Source: Pseudomonas indica NBRC 103045 (GTDB lineage Bacteria > Pseudomonadota > Gammaproteobacteria > Pseudomonadales > Pseudomonadaceae). Taken from it: a DNA stretch of 64,000 nt. How positions within the stretch are numbered: the stretch's first letter is position 1; each line of letters opens with the position of its first letter. Below, one piece after another: positions 53,709 to 63,943 of this stretch. Under the pieces are notes generated by a model. It saw only the letters and a program-made list of their open reading frames with translations, had not been told where the DNA came from and made no database searches. Location: positions 108,393 to 172,392 of the forward strand of contig NZ_BDAC01000014.1 in NCBI RefSeq assembly GCF_002091635.1, in the 5' to 3' direction. A program made the position numbers and the translations under genes.

Positions 53709-56024
53709 ATGACTCGTTCCCGTTCTTCTCGTTCGCGTTCCAAACGCCGTTCCGGCGGCTTGCGCCCCTGGTTGGGCTGGGCTCTGAAGCTCGGTCTGGT
53801 CGGTCTGGTTGTGCTGGCCGGTTTTGCCGTCTACCTGGATGCCGTGGTGCAGGAGAAATTCTCCGGCAAGCGCTGGACCGTGCCCGCCAAGGTATATGCC
53901 CGCCCACTCGAGTTGTTCGTCGGACTCAAGCTGGCCAAGGACGACTTCCTGACCGAGCTGGATGCCCTCGGCTACCGCCGCGAGGCGGTGACCGGCCCCG
54001 GCAGCGTGGCTGTCTCCGGAAACTCCGTCGATCTGCAGACGCGCGGCTTCCAGTTCTATGAAGGCGCCGAGCCTTCGCAGCGTATCCATGTGCGCTTTTC
54101 CGGAGATTTCGTCGCCGGGCTCAATCAGGCCGATGGTTCTGACCTGGCCGTCGCCCGGCTGGAGCCCTTGCTGATCGGCGGGCTGTACCCGGCGCATCAG
54201 GAGGACCGCATCCTGATCAAGCTGGACCAGGTGCCGCCCTATCTGGTGGATACCTTGGTAGCGGTGGAGGACCGCGAGTTCTTCCACCACTTCGGCGTCT
54301 CTCCCAAGTCGATCGCCCGGGCCTTCTGGATCAACGCCACGTCCGGCCAGTTGCTCCAGGGGGGCAGTACGCTGACTCAGCAGTTGGTCAAGAATTTCTA
54401 CCTGACCAACGAGCGCAGCCTGACACGCAAGGCGACCGAGGCCATGATGGCCGTGCTGCTGGAGCTGCATTACGACAAGCGCGAGATTCTCGAGGCGTAC
54501 CTCAACGAGGTGTTCCTTGGCCAGGATGGCCAGCGCGCCGTGCATGGCTTCGGTTTGGCCAGCCAGTATTTCTTCAGCCAGCCGCTGTCCGAGCTGAAAC
54601 TGCACCAGGTGGCGTTGCTGGTCGGCATGGTCAAGGGGCCGACCTACTACAACCCACGGCGTAATCCCGAGCGCGCCCTGGAGCGCCGCAACTTGGTGTT
54701 GGATGTCCTGGTGGAACAGGGTGTAGTCACGGCTGAAGAAGCCGAGGCGGCGAAGCAGAAGCCGCTCGGTGTAACGCCGCGTGGCAGCATGGCCGATAGC
54801 TCCTATCCGGCGTTTCTCGATCTGGTGAAGCGCCAATTGCGCCAGGATTATCGCGAGGAAGACCTCACGGAAGAGGGGCTGCGTATCTTCACCAGCTTCG
54901 ATCCGATCCTCCAGCTCAAGGCCGAGAGTGCTTTGAACGAGTCGTTTAAACGCATCTCCGGCAGCAAGGGTGCCGATCAGATGGAAGCGGCGATGGTCGT
55001 GACCAATCCGGAAACGGGTGAGATCCAGGCGTTGATCGGTAGCCGTCAGCCGCGTTTCGCCGGCTTCAACCGTGCGCTGGATGCCGTGCGGCCGATTGGT
55101 TCGCTGATCAAGCCAGTGATCTATCTCACCGCCCTGGAGCGCCCGAGCCAGTACACGCTGACCAGTTGGCTATCGGACGAGCCCTTCTCCATCAAGGGTC
55201 AGGACGGTCAGGTATGGAAGCCGCAGAATTATGACCACAAGGCCCATGGCACCATTTACCTGTACCAGGGGTTGGCGAACTCCTACAACTTGTCCACCGC
55301 CAAGCTGGGGCTCGAACTCGGTGTGCCCAATGTCCTGAAGACAATGGAGCGGCTGGGCGTTTCGCGCGAGTGGCCGGCGTACCCATCGATGCTGCTGGGT
55401 GCCGGGGCGCTCAGTCCGATGGAAGTCACCAGCATGTACCTGACCCTGGCTAACGGCGGCTTCAATACGCCGTTGCGTGGTATCCGCAGCGTATTGACCG
55501 CCGATGGCGAACCGCTCAAGCGGTATCCGTTCCAGATTCAGCAGCGTTTCGACCCGGGTGCCATTTATCTGGTCCAGAACGCGATGCAGCGAGTCATGCG
55601 TGAAGGAACCGGGCGCTCGGTATACAACCAGTTGCCGCGTTCGCTGACGTTGGCGGGCAAGACCGGTACCACCAACGACTCCCGCGATAGTTGGTTCGCC
55701 GGTTTCAGCCAGGACCTGCTGGCGGTGGTCTGGATGGGGCGCGACGACAATGGCCAGACCCCGTTCACCGGCGCCACTGGTGCCCTGCAGGTATGGACCG
55801 GCTTCATGCGCAAGGCCGATCCGCTCCCGTTGGACATGCCGCTGCCGGACAACGTGACGCAAGCCTGGATCGACGCCTACACCGGCCAGGGTTCCGACCC
55901 GAGCTGCCCGAATGCGGTGCAGATGCCTTATATTCGTGGAAGTGAGCCGCCACCCGGTACGGCCTGCGGTATCCAGGCGCCGGTCGATTCGGTGATGGAT
56001 TGGGTGCGCGGCTGGTTGCAATAA
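53709..56024 (+). CDS. mrcB: Penicillin-binding protein 1B
   Basis: This bifunctional class A PBP polymerises and cross-links peptidoglycan at the inner membrane. The 771-aa protein has a basic, Arg/Ser-rich cytoplasmic tail, one membrane helix (about residues 28-50), a UB2H-like region, the glycosyltransferase domain (VAVEDREFFHHFGVSP with catalytic Glu; GGSTLTQQLVKN) and the transpeptidase domain (SLIK as SxxK, SYN in NSYNLSTAK, KTGTT). A TAA stop in frame within the TATAAT box shows that 53709 is the most upstream possible ATG; there is no Shine-Dalgarno. Confidence 0.96.
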   Translation: MTRSRSSRSRSKRRSGGLRPWLGWALKLGLVGLVVLAGFAVYLDAVVQEKFSGKRWTVPAKVYARPLELFVGLKLAKDDFLTELDALGYRREAVTGPGSVAVSGNSVDLQTRGFQFYEGAEPSQRIHVRFSGDFVAGLNQADGSDLAVARLEPLLIGGLYPAHQEDRILIKLDQVPPYLVDTLVAVEDREFFHHFGVSPKSIARAFWINATSGQLLQGGSTLTQQLVKNFYLTNERSLTRKATEAMMAVLLELHYDKREILEAYLNEVFLGQDGQRAVHGFGLASQYFFSQPLSELKLHQVALLVGMVKGPTYYNPRRNPERALERRNLVLDVLVEQGVVTAEEAEAAKQKPLGVTPRGSMADSSYPAFLDLVKRQLRQDYREEDLTEEGLRIFTSFDPILQLKAESALNESFKRISGSKGADQMEAAMVVTNPETGEIQALIGSRQPRFAGFNRALDAVRPIGSLIKPVIYLTALERPSQYTLTSWLSDEPFSIKGQDGQVWKPQNYDHKAHGTIYLYQGLANSYNLSTAKLGLELGVPNVLKTMERLGVSREWPAYPSMLLGAGALSPMEVTSMYLTLANGGFNTPLRGIRSVLTADGEPLKRYPFQIQQRFDPGAIYLVQNAMQRVMREGTGRSVYNQLPRSLTLAGKTGTTNDSRDSWFAGFSQDLLAVVWMGRDDNGQTPFTGATGALQVWTGFMRKADPLPLDMPLPDNVTQAWIDAYTGQGSDPSCPNAVQMPYIRGSEPPPGTACGIQAPVDSVMDWVRGWLQ

Positions 56025-56039
56025 GCAAAGAGGATTCGC

Positions 56040-56771
56040 ATGAACAAGTGGTGGATTCCCGCTCTGGCCGCTACGGCAGTGCTGAGTGGTTGTGCCTCGG
56101 TACAGCGTGGGTCGATTCCCGTGGTGGACTCCAGTGCCCCGTTGTCGGAACTGGAAGAGGGGGCGGGAGGAACCTATCGCCCGGTCGCACCTCAGCAGCA
56201 GCCGCAGACAATCAACGAGGACTCCGGCGTGGTGGTCATGGTACCTGGCGGCAGCTCGACGCCGATCCAGACCTTTCCTGCGCCGGATGGCTCCTCCAGC
56301 GCACCGATCACGACGTCCCCCATTACTACGGGGCCTGCCGGCGGTGGATATTCTGGCGGGGCGGGCAGCTACAGCACGCCGGGAAGCGTTCCGAGTGCGC
56401 CGACCGGCATCCCCAGCAACAGCGGCGGCTTGGCGGCCGACGAGCAACTGGATGGCCCGGTGCTCGCGCTTCTCACCGCGGCGCAGCAGCAACAGAGTGG
56501 CGGCGATCTGAACGGGGCTTCCTCCAGCCTCGAGCGTGCCCAGCGCATCGCGCCGCGTGAGCCGCAGGTGCTCTATCGGTTGGCGGAGGTTCGCCTCGCC
56601 CAGGGCGATGCCGCCCAGGCCGAGCAGTTGGCGCGTCGCGGCCTGACCTATGCCAATGGACGTCCCGCGCTGCAAGCGAGCCTCTGGGAACTGATCGCCA
56701 AGGCGCGTGAGCGCCAGGGCGATGCGGCGGGCGCCGCGCAGGCGCGTGAGCGGGCGCGGGTTAACCTCTGA
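56040..56771 (+). CDS. lpoP: TPR outer-membrane lipoprotein, probable PBP1b activator (LpoP-like)
   Basis: The 243-aa protein has a lipoprotein signal with lipobox LSGC (Cys18). A low-complexity Pro/Ser/Gly/Thr-rich linker (about residues 35-140) could span the periplasm, and a C-terminal TPR-like domain follows (LALLTAAQQQQSGGDLNGASSSLERAQRIAPREP, LAEVRLAQGDAAQAEQLARRGL). In P. aeruginosa I recall a TPR lipoprotein, LpoP, activating PBP1b. Adjacency to mrcB, 15 bp apart, supports the assignment. Confidence 0.78.
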   Translation: MNKWWIPALAATAVLSGCASVQRGSIPVVDSSAPLSELEEGAGGTYRPVAPQQQPQTINEDSGVVVMVPGGSSTPIQTFPAPDGSSSAPITTSPITTGPAGGGYSGGAGSYSTPGSVPSAPTGIPSNSGGLAADEQLDGPVLALLTAAQQQQSGGDLNGASSSLERAQRIAPREPQVLYRLAEVRLAQGDAAQAEQLARRGLTYANGRPALQASLWELIAKARERQGDAAGAAQARERARVNL

Positions 56772-57103
56772 TGAGCGACGCGCATCTGTCCGCTCTGGCC
56801 GATCAGCTTCTGTTGATCGAGCGAGAGTTGCGGTTATTGGGCTGGTGGGCGGACAGCGAGCCGAGTGCGGAGGCTTTGGCCAGTCCGGAGCCTTTCTGTG
56901 TCGATACCCTGACCTTCGAGCAGTGGCTGCAGTGGGTTTTTCTGCCGCGAATGAAGGTATTGATCGAAGGGGGCTACGAGCTGCCGACGGTATCGGGCAT
57001 CCGACCCATGGCAGAAGTGGTGTACCGGGAGTGCCCGGTCGAAACCCGGGCGTTGATGCAGGCGTTGGGTGAGTTCGACCGGTTGATCAAAAGCGCGGCC
57101 TGA
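56771..57103 (+). CDS. YqcC-family protein
   Basis: The 110-aa protein matches the YqcC/DUF446 pattern: LLLIERELRLLGWW, PEPFCVDTLTFEQWLQWVFLPRMKVLIEGG and a C-terminal helix. The function is unknown. In enterobacteria this family neighbours the pseudouridine synthase gene truC. Its ATG overlaps the upstream stop by one base, so it is coupled to mrcB-lpoP. Confidence 0.88.
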   Translation: MSDAHLSALADQLLLIERELRLLGWWADSEPSAEALASPEPFCVDTLTFEQWLQWVFLPRMKVLIEGGYELPTVSGIRPMAEVVYRECPVETRALMQALGEFDRLIKSAA

Positions 57104-57118
57104 TGCCGCGCTCCGTCA

Positions 57119-57556
57119 TTACTGGCAGTTTTCCTCGATCGCCTTCTGGGCTTCGCTGATCCGTGCCTGCCGTTCTTCTTCCGTCAGCCGGCGGAAGTCG
57201 CCGTTTTCCTCGACGCGTACCCGTGGATTGTTCTGTAGCTGGGACAGATTGGTGCGCACGGTTTCGCAGTACTTCTTGCGTTCTTCTTCGCGCTTGGCCA
57301 CTTCCTGCTTCACTTTGTCGTCGATGGCCTTCTGCTTGTCGGCTTCGACCTCGCTGTCGAGCTTGGGCAGGGGCGCCGGGGCAGGGGCTTTCGGCGTTGC
57401 GCTATTGGTATTGACGGGGGTCGCTTCCTGACCTTGAGGGGGCTGGGAGCCGAAGTGCGTGATGCCTTGCGCGTCTACCCATTTGTACACTTGGCCGGCC
57501 ACGGCGCTGGCGCTCAAGGCGAGCAGCAGGCTGCCTGTGAAAATCATGCGACGCAT
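57119..57556 (-). CDS. DUF4124 periplasmic protein
   Basis: The 145-aa protein has a signal peptide (cleavage near VAG-Q), then the DUF4124 signature VYKWVDAQGITHFGSQPP. A Pro-rich linker and a charged coiled-coil-like tail (KQKAIDDKVKQEVAKREEERKKYCETVRTNL) follow, with two late cysteines. The function is unknown. Confidence 0.88.
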   Translation of the reverse strand: MRRMIFTGSLLLALSASAVAGQVYKWVDAQGITHFGSQPPQGQEATPVNTNSATPKAPAPAPLPKLDSEVEADKQKAIDDKVKQEVAKREEERKKYCETVRTNLSQLQNNPRVRVEENGDFRRLTEEERQARISEAQKAIEENCQ

Positions 57557-57665
57557 GCTGTTTCCTTTATATAGGGGATAACTTGGCCGCTACTATAACC
57601 AAAACCCGTGCCTCGTCATCCTGCTCTGTGTCACAGCGGCGGAGTGAAGAATCCTCAGGGATGAC

Positions 57666-57694
57666 TTGACTTGCTGTCGCCTAATCCGAACAAT
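57666..57694 (+). promoter_or_regulatory. Putative ilvI promoter
   Basis: TTGACT (57666-57671) is 17 bp from AACAAT (57689-57694), giving a start near 57,701 and a leader of about 255 nt before ilvI. The -35 is good and the -10 moderate. Confidence 0.45.
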
Positions 57695-57746
57695 CCATCG
57701 TTCGCTGTAGTGAAGTCCGCCGCAAGCTGGCTTCAGCTCAGCAGAC

Positions 57747-57857
57747 ATGAGGCGCTACCCGCGCCGACCTGTTACACCCGCAACGCGTTACCTCGCGCTG
57801 GGTGGGAAGGCTCCGCAACATTTGGGGCATTCCCAATACTTGCTCAGTAGTAGCTGA
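57747..57857 (+). other. Possible leader ORF and structured leader of ilvI
   Basis: A 36-codon ORF starts MRRYPRRPVTPATRYLALGG and ends at TGA (57855-57857). The ORF has no strong SD and no cluster of Ile, Val or Leu codons, so classical attenuation is doubtful. Hairpins lie before it (AGCTG/CAGCT, 57725-57738), within it (GGCGC/GCGCC, 57751-57765) and just before ilvI (GCCATCC/GGGTGGC, about 57912-57930). The 400-bp gap 57557-57956 holds no other supported gene. Confidence 0.3.
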
Positions 57858-57956
57858 CGTAGTCGGCGACCACCGTCGCTCATGCTCTGCTAGGCAGTAG
57901 ACCTATTTAGGGCCATCCGTTGTGGGTGGCGTTCTGGCGTTCTAGAGGTGAACAAC

Positions 57957-59681
57957 GTGGAGCTCTTATCCGGCGCTGAAATGGTCGTCCGCTTCTTGCG
58001 TGACGAAGGCGTTAAGTACATCTATGGGTATCCGGGTGGTGCCCTCCTGCATATCTACGATGCCCTGTTCAAGGAAAAGGAAGTCACGCACATCCTCGTC
58101 CGCCATGAGCAGGCCGCAACCCATATGGCCGACGGCTATGCCCGCGCCACCGGAAAACCCGGTGTGGTGCTGGTGACCTCCGGTCCGGGTGCGACCAACG
58201 CCATTACCGGTATCGCCACGGCCTACATGGACTCGATCCCGATGGTCATCCTGTCGGGACAGGTGCCGAGCGGCATGGTGGGGACCGATGCCTTCCAGGA
58301 AACCGACATGGTCGGTATCTCCCGCCCGATCGTGAAGCACAGCTTCATGATCAAGCATCCCTCGGAAATTCCCGAGGTGATGAAGAAGGCCTTTTATATC
58401 GCTCAGTCGGGGCGTCCCGGTCCGGTCGTGGTCGATATTCCCAAGGACATGACCAACCCGGCCGAGAAGTTCGAGTACGTCTATCCGAAGAAGGTCAAGC
58501 TGCGCTCCTACAGCCCGGCTGTGCGCGGCCACTCGGGGCAGATCCGCAAGGCGGCGGAAATGCTGCTGTCGGCCAAGCGCCCGATCCTTTATTCCGGTGG
58601 CGGCGTGATCATGGGCAATGCCGCTGCTCCGCTGACCGAGCTGGCGCGCATGCTCAACCTGCCGGTTACCAATACCCTGATGGGGCTCGGCGGCTACCCG
58701 GGCAGCGATCGCCAGTTCGTCGGCATGCTCGGCATGCACGGCAGCTACACCGCCAACTTGGCCATGCACCACGCCGATGTGATCCTGGCCGTCGGTGCGC
58801 GTTTCGATGACCGGGTCATCAACGGTCCGAGCAAGTTCTGTCCGAACGCCAAGATCATCCATGTCGATATCGACCCGGCATCGATTTCCAAGACCATCAA
58901 GGCGGATATCCCAATCGTTGGCCCGGTGGACAGCGTGTTGACCGAGATGGTTGCCATCGTCAAGGAAATTGGCGAGACCCCGAACAAGGAAGCGGTGGCG
59001 AGCTGGTGGAAGCAGATCGAAGAATGGCGCGGCAATCGCGGCTTGTTCCCCTATGACAAGGGTGACGGCAGCATCATCAAGCCGCAGACCGTGATCGAGA
59101 CCCTCTGCGAAGTGACCAAAGGCGATGCCTTCATCGCGTCCGATGTGGGTCAGCACCAGATGTTCGCGGCGCAGTACTACAAGTTCGACAAGCCCAATCG
59201 CTGGATCAACTCTGGTGGCCTGGGCACCATGGGCTTCGGCTTCCCGGCCGCCATGGGCGTCAAGCTGAACTTCCCGGATGCCGAAGTCGCCTGTGTGACC
59301 GGCGAAGGCAGTATCCAGATGAACATCCAGGAGCTGTCGACCTGTCTGCAGTACGACTTGCCGGTGAAGATCGTCAACCTGAACAACGGTGCGCTGGGCA
59401 TGGTGCGCCAATGGCAGGACATGCAGTACAACAGCCGTTACTCGCATTCCTACATGGAGTCGCTGCCGGACTTCGTCAAGCTGGCCGAGGCATACGGCCA
59501 CGTGGGTATCCGCATCACCGATCTGAAGGATCTGAAGCCGAAGATGGAAGAGGCGTTCGCCCTGAAGAATCGTCTCGTGTTTCTCGACATCGCGGTAGAC
59601 GCCAGCGAACACGTCTATCCGATGCAGATCAGAGACGGCGCCATGCGCGATATGTGGCTGAGCAAGACGGAGCGGACCTGA
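57957..59681 (+). CDS. ilvI: Acetolactate synthase large subunit
   Basis: It is the TPP/FAD enzyme for the first common step of valine, leucine and isoleucine synthesis. The 574-aa protein has the TPP glutamate in [18 protein letters not shown] (Glu51), [22 protein letters not shown], a central FAD domain, and the TPP/Mg motif ([17 protein letters not shown]...[12 protein letters not shown]). I chose GTG 57957 ([10 protein letters not shown]) because AGAGG lies 8 nt upstream; an in-frame GTG at 57948 overlaps that SD. ilvH follows one base after its stop. Confidence 0.96.
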   Translation: MELLSGAEMVVRFLRDEGVKYIYGYPGGALLHIYDALFKEKEVTHILVRHEQAATHMADGYARATGKPGVVLVTSGPGATNAITGIATAYMDSIPMVILSGQVPSGMVGTDAFQETDMVGISRPIVKHSFMIKHPSEIPEVMKKAFYIAQSGRPGPVVVDIPKDMTNPAEKFEYVYPKKVKLRSYSPAVRGHSGQIRKAAEMLLSAKRPILYSGGGVIMGNAAAPLTELARMLNLPVTNTLMGLGGYPGSDRQFVGMLGMHGSYTANLAMHHADVILAVGARFDDRVINGPSKFCPNAKIIHVDIDPASISKTIKADIPIVGPVDSVLTEMVAIVKEIGETPNKEAVASWWKQIEEWRGNRGLFPYDKGDGSIIKPQTVIETLCEVTKGDAFIASDVGQHQMFAAQYYKFDKPNRWINSGGLGTMGFGFPAAMGVKLNFPDAEVACVTGEGSIQMNIQELSTCLQYDLPVKIVNLNNGALGMVRQWQDMQYNSRYSHSYMESLPDFVKLAEAYGHVGIRITDLKDLKPKMEEAFALKNRLVFLDIAVDASEHVYPMQIRDGAMRDMWLSKTERT

Positions 59682-59682
59682 C

Positions 59683-60174
59683 ATGCGACACATCATTTCC
59701 CTGCTGATGGAAAACGAGCCTGGCGCCCTGTCGCGGGTGGTCGGTCTGTTCTCGCAGCGCAACTACAACATCGAAAGCCTGACGGTAGCGCCTACCGAGG
59801 ACCCGACCCTGTCGCGTCTGACGCTAACTACCGTGGGGCATGATGAGGTGATCGAGCAGATCACCAAGAACCTCAACAAGCTCATCGAAGTGGTCAAGCT
59901 GGTCGATCTGTCGGAAAGCGCCCACATCGAGCGTGAACTGATGTTGGTGAAAGTGAAGGCCACCGGCGCGCAGCGCGCCGAGGTCAAGCGCACCACCGAC
60001 ATCTTCCGTGGCCAGATCGTCGACGTTACCAGCAGTGTCTACACGATCCAGCTTGCGGGTACCAGCGAGAAGCTGGACAGCTTCATCCAGGCCATCGGCA
60101 CCGCGTCGATTCTGGAAGTCGTGCGCAGCGGTGTCACAGGTATCGCTCGTGGCGACAAAGTACTGAGCATCTAA
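59683..60174 (+). CDS. ilvH: Acetolactate synthase small (regulatory) subunit
   Basis: The regulatory subunit confers valine feedback inhibition and raises activity. The 163-aa protein has an N-terminal ACT domain (HIISLLMENEPGALSRVVGLFSQRNYNIESLTV) and a C-terminal ACT-like domain (TDIFRGQIVDVTSSVYTIQLAGTSEKLDSFI). It is directly coupled to ilvI. Confidence 0.97.
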   Translation: MRHIISLLMENEPGALSRVVGLFSQRNYNIESLTVAPTEDPTLSRLTLTTVGHDEVIEQITKNLNKLIEVVKLVDLSESAHIERELMLVKVKATGAQRAEVKRTTDIFRGQIVDVTSSVYTIQLAGTSEKLDSFIQAIGTASILEVVRSGVTGIARGDKVLSI

Positions 60175-60207
60175 CCGATTTAGCGAATGGCCCGAACCGG
60201 CCGGTAA

Positions 60208-61239
<1,032 letters not shown>

Positions 61240-61257
61240 GGTCCGGGACGAAGAAGG

Positions 61258-61281
61258 AACGCGGCTACGGCCGCGTTTTTT
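61258..61281 (+). terminator. Terminator of the ilvIHC operon
   Basis: AACGCGGC and GCCGCGTT pair around a TACG tetraloop and run into TTTT. It lies about 20 bp after the ilvC stop. Confidence 0.9.
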
Positions 61282-61398
61282 CGTTCTAGGAGGCCCCCTC
61301 TGTCTGGTATAAAGCCAGGGCGCTGGTCAAGGACCGCTCGCGAACCCTGATCGGTTGCTTCTGTCGAAACTTCCGAACCTTTTAGCAAGGTACTGTTC

Positions 61399-62214
61399 AT
61401 GAACGAACATCCCGAGGAGCCGAACAAGGCTTCCGACGCCGAAAGTCTGTTACCCATCGATGAGCATGTCGAAGAGGGGCATGACGCTGAGGGACGCAAG
61501 GTCCGCCATCGCGGCATCTATCTGCTGCCCAATCTGTTCACCACGGCCAATCTGTTCGCCGGTTTCTACTCAATCATCAATGCCATGAACGGCAACTTTT
61601 ATGTGGCCGCCGCAACGGTATTCGTCGCTATGGTGCTGGACAGCCTGGATGGGCGTGTCGCTCGTCTCACCAATACGCAGAGCGCGTTCGGTGCCGAGTA
61701 CGATTCGTTGTCCGACATGGTTGCCTTCGGTGTGGCGCCTGCGCTCTTGGCATTCGAGTGGGCGTTGGGCAGCCTGGGCAAGGTCGGCTGGATGGTCGCC
61801 TTCATCTATGTGGCGGGGGCTGCCCTGCGGCTCGCGCGCTTCAATACCCAAGTGGGCAAGGCTGACAAACGCTTTTTCATTGGGTTGGCAAGTCCTGCCG
61901 CGGCTGGGGTCGTGGCCGGTACCGTATGGGCCTTCAGTGACTTCGGTATCAAAGGGTCGAACATGGCCTTCGTCGTTGCCCTGCTGGTGGCAGCAGCCGG
62001 AGCACTGATGGTCAGCAACATCAAGTATCACAGCTTCAAGGACCTCGACCTCAAGGGACGGGTACCTTTCGTTGCGATACTGGTGGTAGTACTGGTTTTC
62101 GCAGTGGTGTTCAGTGACCCGCCGCGCATCCTGCTGCTGATCTTCCTGGCTTATGCTGCTTCGGGGCCGGTGCAATACTTGTTGCAATTGCGCCGCCGCA
62201 AGACTGTCGAGTGA
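61399..62214 (+). CDS. pssA: CDP-diacylglycerol-serine O-phosphatidyltransferase
   Basis: PssA makes phosphatidylserine, the precursor of phosphatidylethanolamine, at the inner membrane. The 271-aa protein is the multi-spanning CDP-alcohol phosphatidyltransferase type, with the DSLDGRVARLTNTQSAFGAEYDSLSD signature (D-x2-DG-x2-AR-x8-G-x3-D-x3-D) and about six further membrane helices. A 35-residue acidic N-terminal tail precedes the membrane part. TATAAA at 61308 may be its -10 box. Confidence 0.94.
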   Translation: MNEHPEEPNKASDAESLLPIDEHVEEGHDAEGRKVRHRGIYLLPNLFTTANLFAGFYSIINAMNGNFYVAAATVFVAMVLDSLDGRVARLTNTQSAFGAEYDSLSDMVAFGVAPALLAFEWALGSLGKVGWMVAFIYVAGAALRLARFNTQVGKADKRFFIGLASPAAAGVVAGTVWAFSDFGIKGSNMAFVVALLVAAAGALMVSNIKYHSFKDLDLKGRVPFVAILVVVLVFAVVFSDPPRILLLIFLAYAASGPVQYLLQLRRRKTVE

Positions 62215-62276
62215 TGTAATTTCCCCGCGGCTCCGCAGTCTATTGGCGCACCCGTTCCAGGATTGCGGAGCCTCTC

Positions 62277-63278
62277 ATGCTGATCAAGATTCCTTCTGTC
62301 TCTCTGGCTCGTGAGTCAGAGGTCACGCCTGAAGCGACTTATCTGTCGCGCCGCCGTTTTCTGGGGGCGATGGGTGGGTTGGCTTCGTTATCCCTGGTGC
62401 CGGGTCGAGCATTGGCTGAGCGCTATGCCGGGGTGGAGGCCGCTCAGGCTCCAACCTGGTTCGACAAGAAGCTGACCTCGGCCCGTTGGCAGTCGATGGT
62501 TCCGGGTGACGAGGCGCTGACGCCTTTCAAGGATGCGACGCGCTACAACAACTTCTACGAGTTCGGACCGAATAAAGGTGATCCGGCTCGGCATGCCGCT
62601 CAGTTCAAGGCCGAGCCCTGGACTGTGACCATCGATGGCGAGGTCGTCAAGCCGGGGCAATTCTCTCTGGAAGAGTTCTGTCTCCCCCATCAGTTGGAGG
62701 AGCGCATATACCGGCTGCGTTGTGTGGAAGCCTGGTCCATGGTCATTCCCTGGCTGGGGTTCCCGTTGTCTGATTTGCTCAAGCGGGCGGAGCCGACGGC
62801 GCAGGCCAAGTATGTAAGGTTCGAAACTCTGGTCGATCCGCAGCGAATGGTTGGCCAGCGTTCTGGGTTCTCCCTTATCGACTGGCCATACATCGAAGGG
62901 CTGCGGTTGGATGAGGCCATGCATCCTCTGACACTCATGGCGGTTGGCATGTATGGGCGTGTCCTGCCTGCCCAGAATGGGGCGCCACTGAGATTGGTTG
63001 TGCCCTGGAAGTACGGTTTTAAAAGCATCAAATCCATCGTTCGCATCAGCTTGACCAGTGCTCAACCCAAGACAACCTGGGAAAGCCTGGCGCCTAACGA
63101 GTATGGCTTCTATGCCAACGTGAACCCGGAGGTGGATCATCCCCGCTGGAGTCAGGCTCAGGAGCGTCGGCTGCCGAGTAGTCTGTTCAGCCCCAACATC
63201 ATTCCAACCCGCATGTTCAACGGGTATGACGAAGTGGCTGGTCTCTATGCCGGTTTGGATCTCCGGAAAAACTACTGA
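62277..63278 (+). CDS. msrP: Protein-methionine-sulfoxide reductase catalytic subunit MsrP
   Basis: MsrP is a periplasmic molybdoenzyme that repairs oxidised methionine. The 333-aa protein has a Tat signal ([11 protein letters not shown], residues 24-34) and the Mo-ligating cysteine in [14 protein letters not shown] (Cys149). A characteristic late segment [19 protein letters not shown] follows. Its stop overlaps the msrQ start by one base, matching the usual MsrPQ pair. Confidence 0.96.
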   Translation: MLIKIPSVSLARESEVTPEATYLSRRRFLGAMGGLASLSLVPGRALAERYAGVEAAQAPTWFDKKLTSARWQSMVPGDEALTPFKDATRYNNFYEFGPNKGDPARHAAQFKAEPWTVTIDGEVVKPGQFSLEEFCLPHQLEERIYRLRCVEAWSMVIPWLGFPLSDLLKRAEPTAQAKYVRFETLVDPQRMVGQRSGFSLIDWPYIEGLRLDEAMHPLTLMAVGMYGRVLPAQNGAPLRLVVPWKYGFKSIKSIVRISLTSAQPKTTWESLAPNEYGFYANVNPEVDHPRWSQAQERRLPSSLFSPNIIPTRMFNGYDEVAGLYAGLDLRKNY

Positions 63279-63919
63279 TGCGCTACCGCTTCTTTCGTTT
63301 GGCGATCTTCATGGTGGCACTGGCGGTGCCTGTTTTCTGGCTTTACCAGGGCTGGACGCTGGCTTTGGGGGCTGACCCCGGCAAGGTTCTGGTCGACCGG
63401 ATCGGTTTGGGTGCGTTGGCGCTACTTCTGATCACGTTGTGCATGACTCCTCTGCAACGAACGACTGGATGGGGTGGCTGGTTGGCTGTGCGGCGTCAAC
63501 TCGGACTCTGGTCCTTCGCCTATGCGGTTTTGCACATTACGGCCTATGCGGTTTTTCTGTTGGGGCTGGATATCGAGCAATTGCTTGTCGATTTGCAGAA
63601 GCGGCCCTACATCATGGTCGGGGCATTGGCTTTCGTGGGCCTGTCTTGCCTGGCTGCAACCTCCAATCGCTTCAGTGTTCGTAAGCTGGGGCGGCGATGG
63701 AAGGCGTTGCATCGTATCGTTTATGGCGTGCTGGTATTGGTCCTTTTGCATATGCTCTGGGTGGTAAGGGCCGATCTACAGGAATGGACTGGCTATGCTT
63801 TGGTCGGTGCTTTTCTTCTTGCCCTGCGGCTGCCTTTTCTGGCTGCACGGTTGCCGCGTTTGTCGTTTGGCATGCCTCCGAGCGGAAAGAGTGACAAAAA
63901 GATTTCAACAAAGTGTTGA
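63278..63919 (+). CDS. msrQ: Heme-binding membrane subunit MsrQ
   Basis: MsrQ passes electrons from the cytoplasm or quinones to MsrP. The 213-aa protein has about six membrane helices of the ferric reductase-like type, with histidines in [17 protein letters not shown] and [21 protein letters not shown] fitting heme ligation. The stop codon lies inside the -35 box of the promoter that follows. Confidence 0.95.
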   Translation: MRYRFFRLAIFMVALAVPVFWLYQGWTLALGADPGKVLVDRIGLGALALLLITLCMTPLQRTTGWGGWLAVRRQLGLWSFAYAVLHITAYAVFLLGLDIEQLLVDLQKRPYIMVGALAFVGLSCLAATSNRFSVRKLGRRWKALHRIVYGVLVLVLLHMLWVVRADLQEWTGYALVGAFLLALRLPFLAARLPRLSFGMPPSGKSDKKISTKC

Positions 63920-63943
63920 CGGTTGTTCGAATGGCTCTATAAT
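63916..63943 (+). promoter_or_regulatory. Strong promoter, probably P1 of an rRNA operon
   Basis: TTGACG (63916-63921) is 16 bp from TATAAT (63938-63943), followed by a GC-rich GCGCGCC discriminator typical of stringently controlled stable-RNA promoters. In P. aeruginosa msrPQ (PA4692-PA4691) adjoin an rRNA operon, so 16S rRNA is expected just beyond the window. No rRNA sequence is seen in the last 57 bases. Confidence 0.7.
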
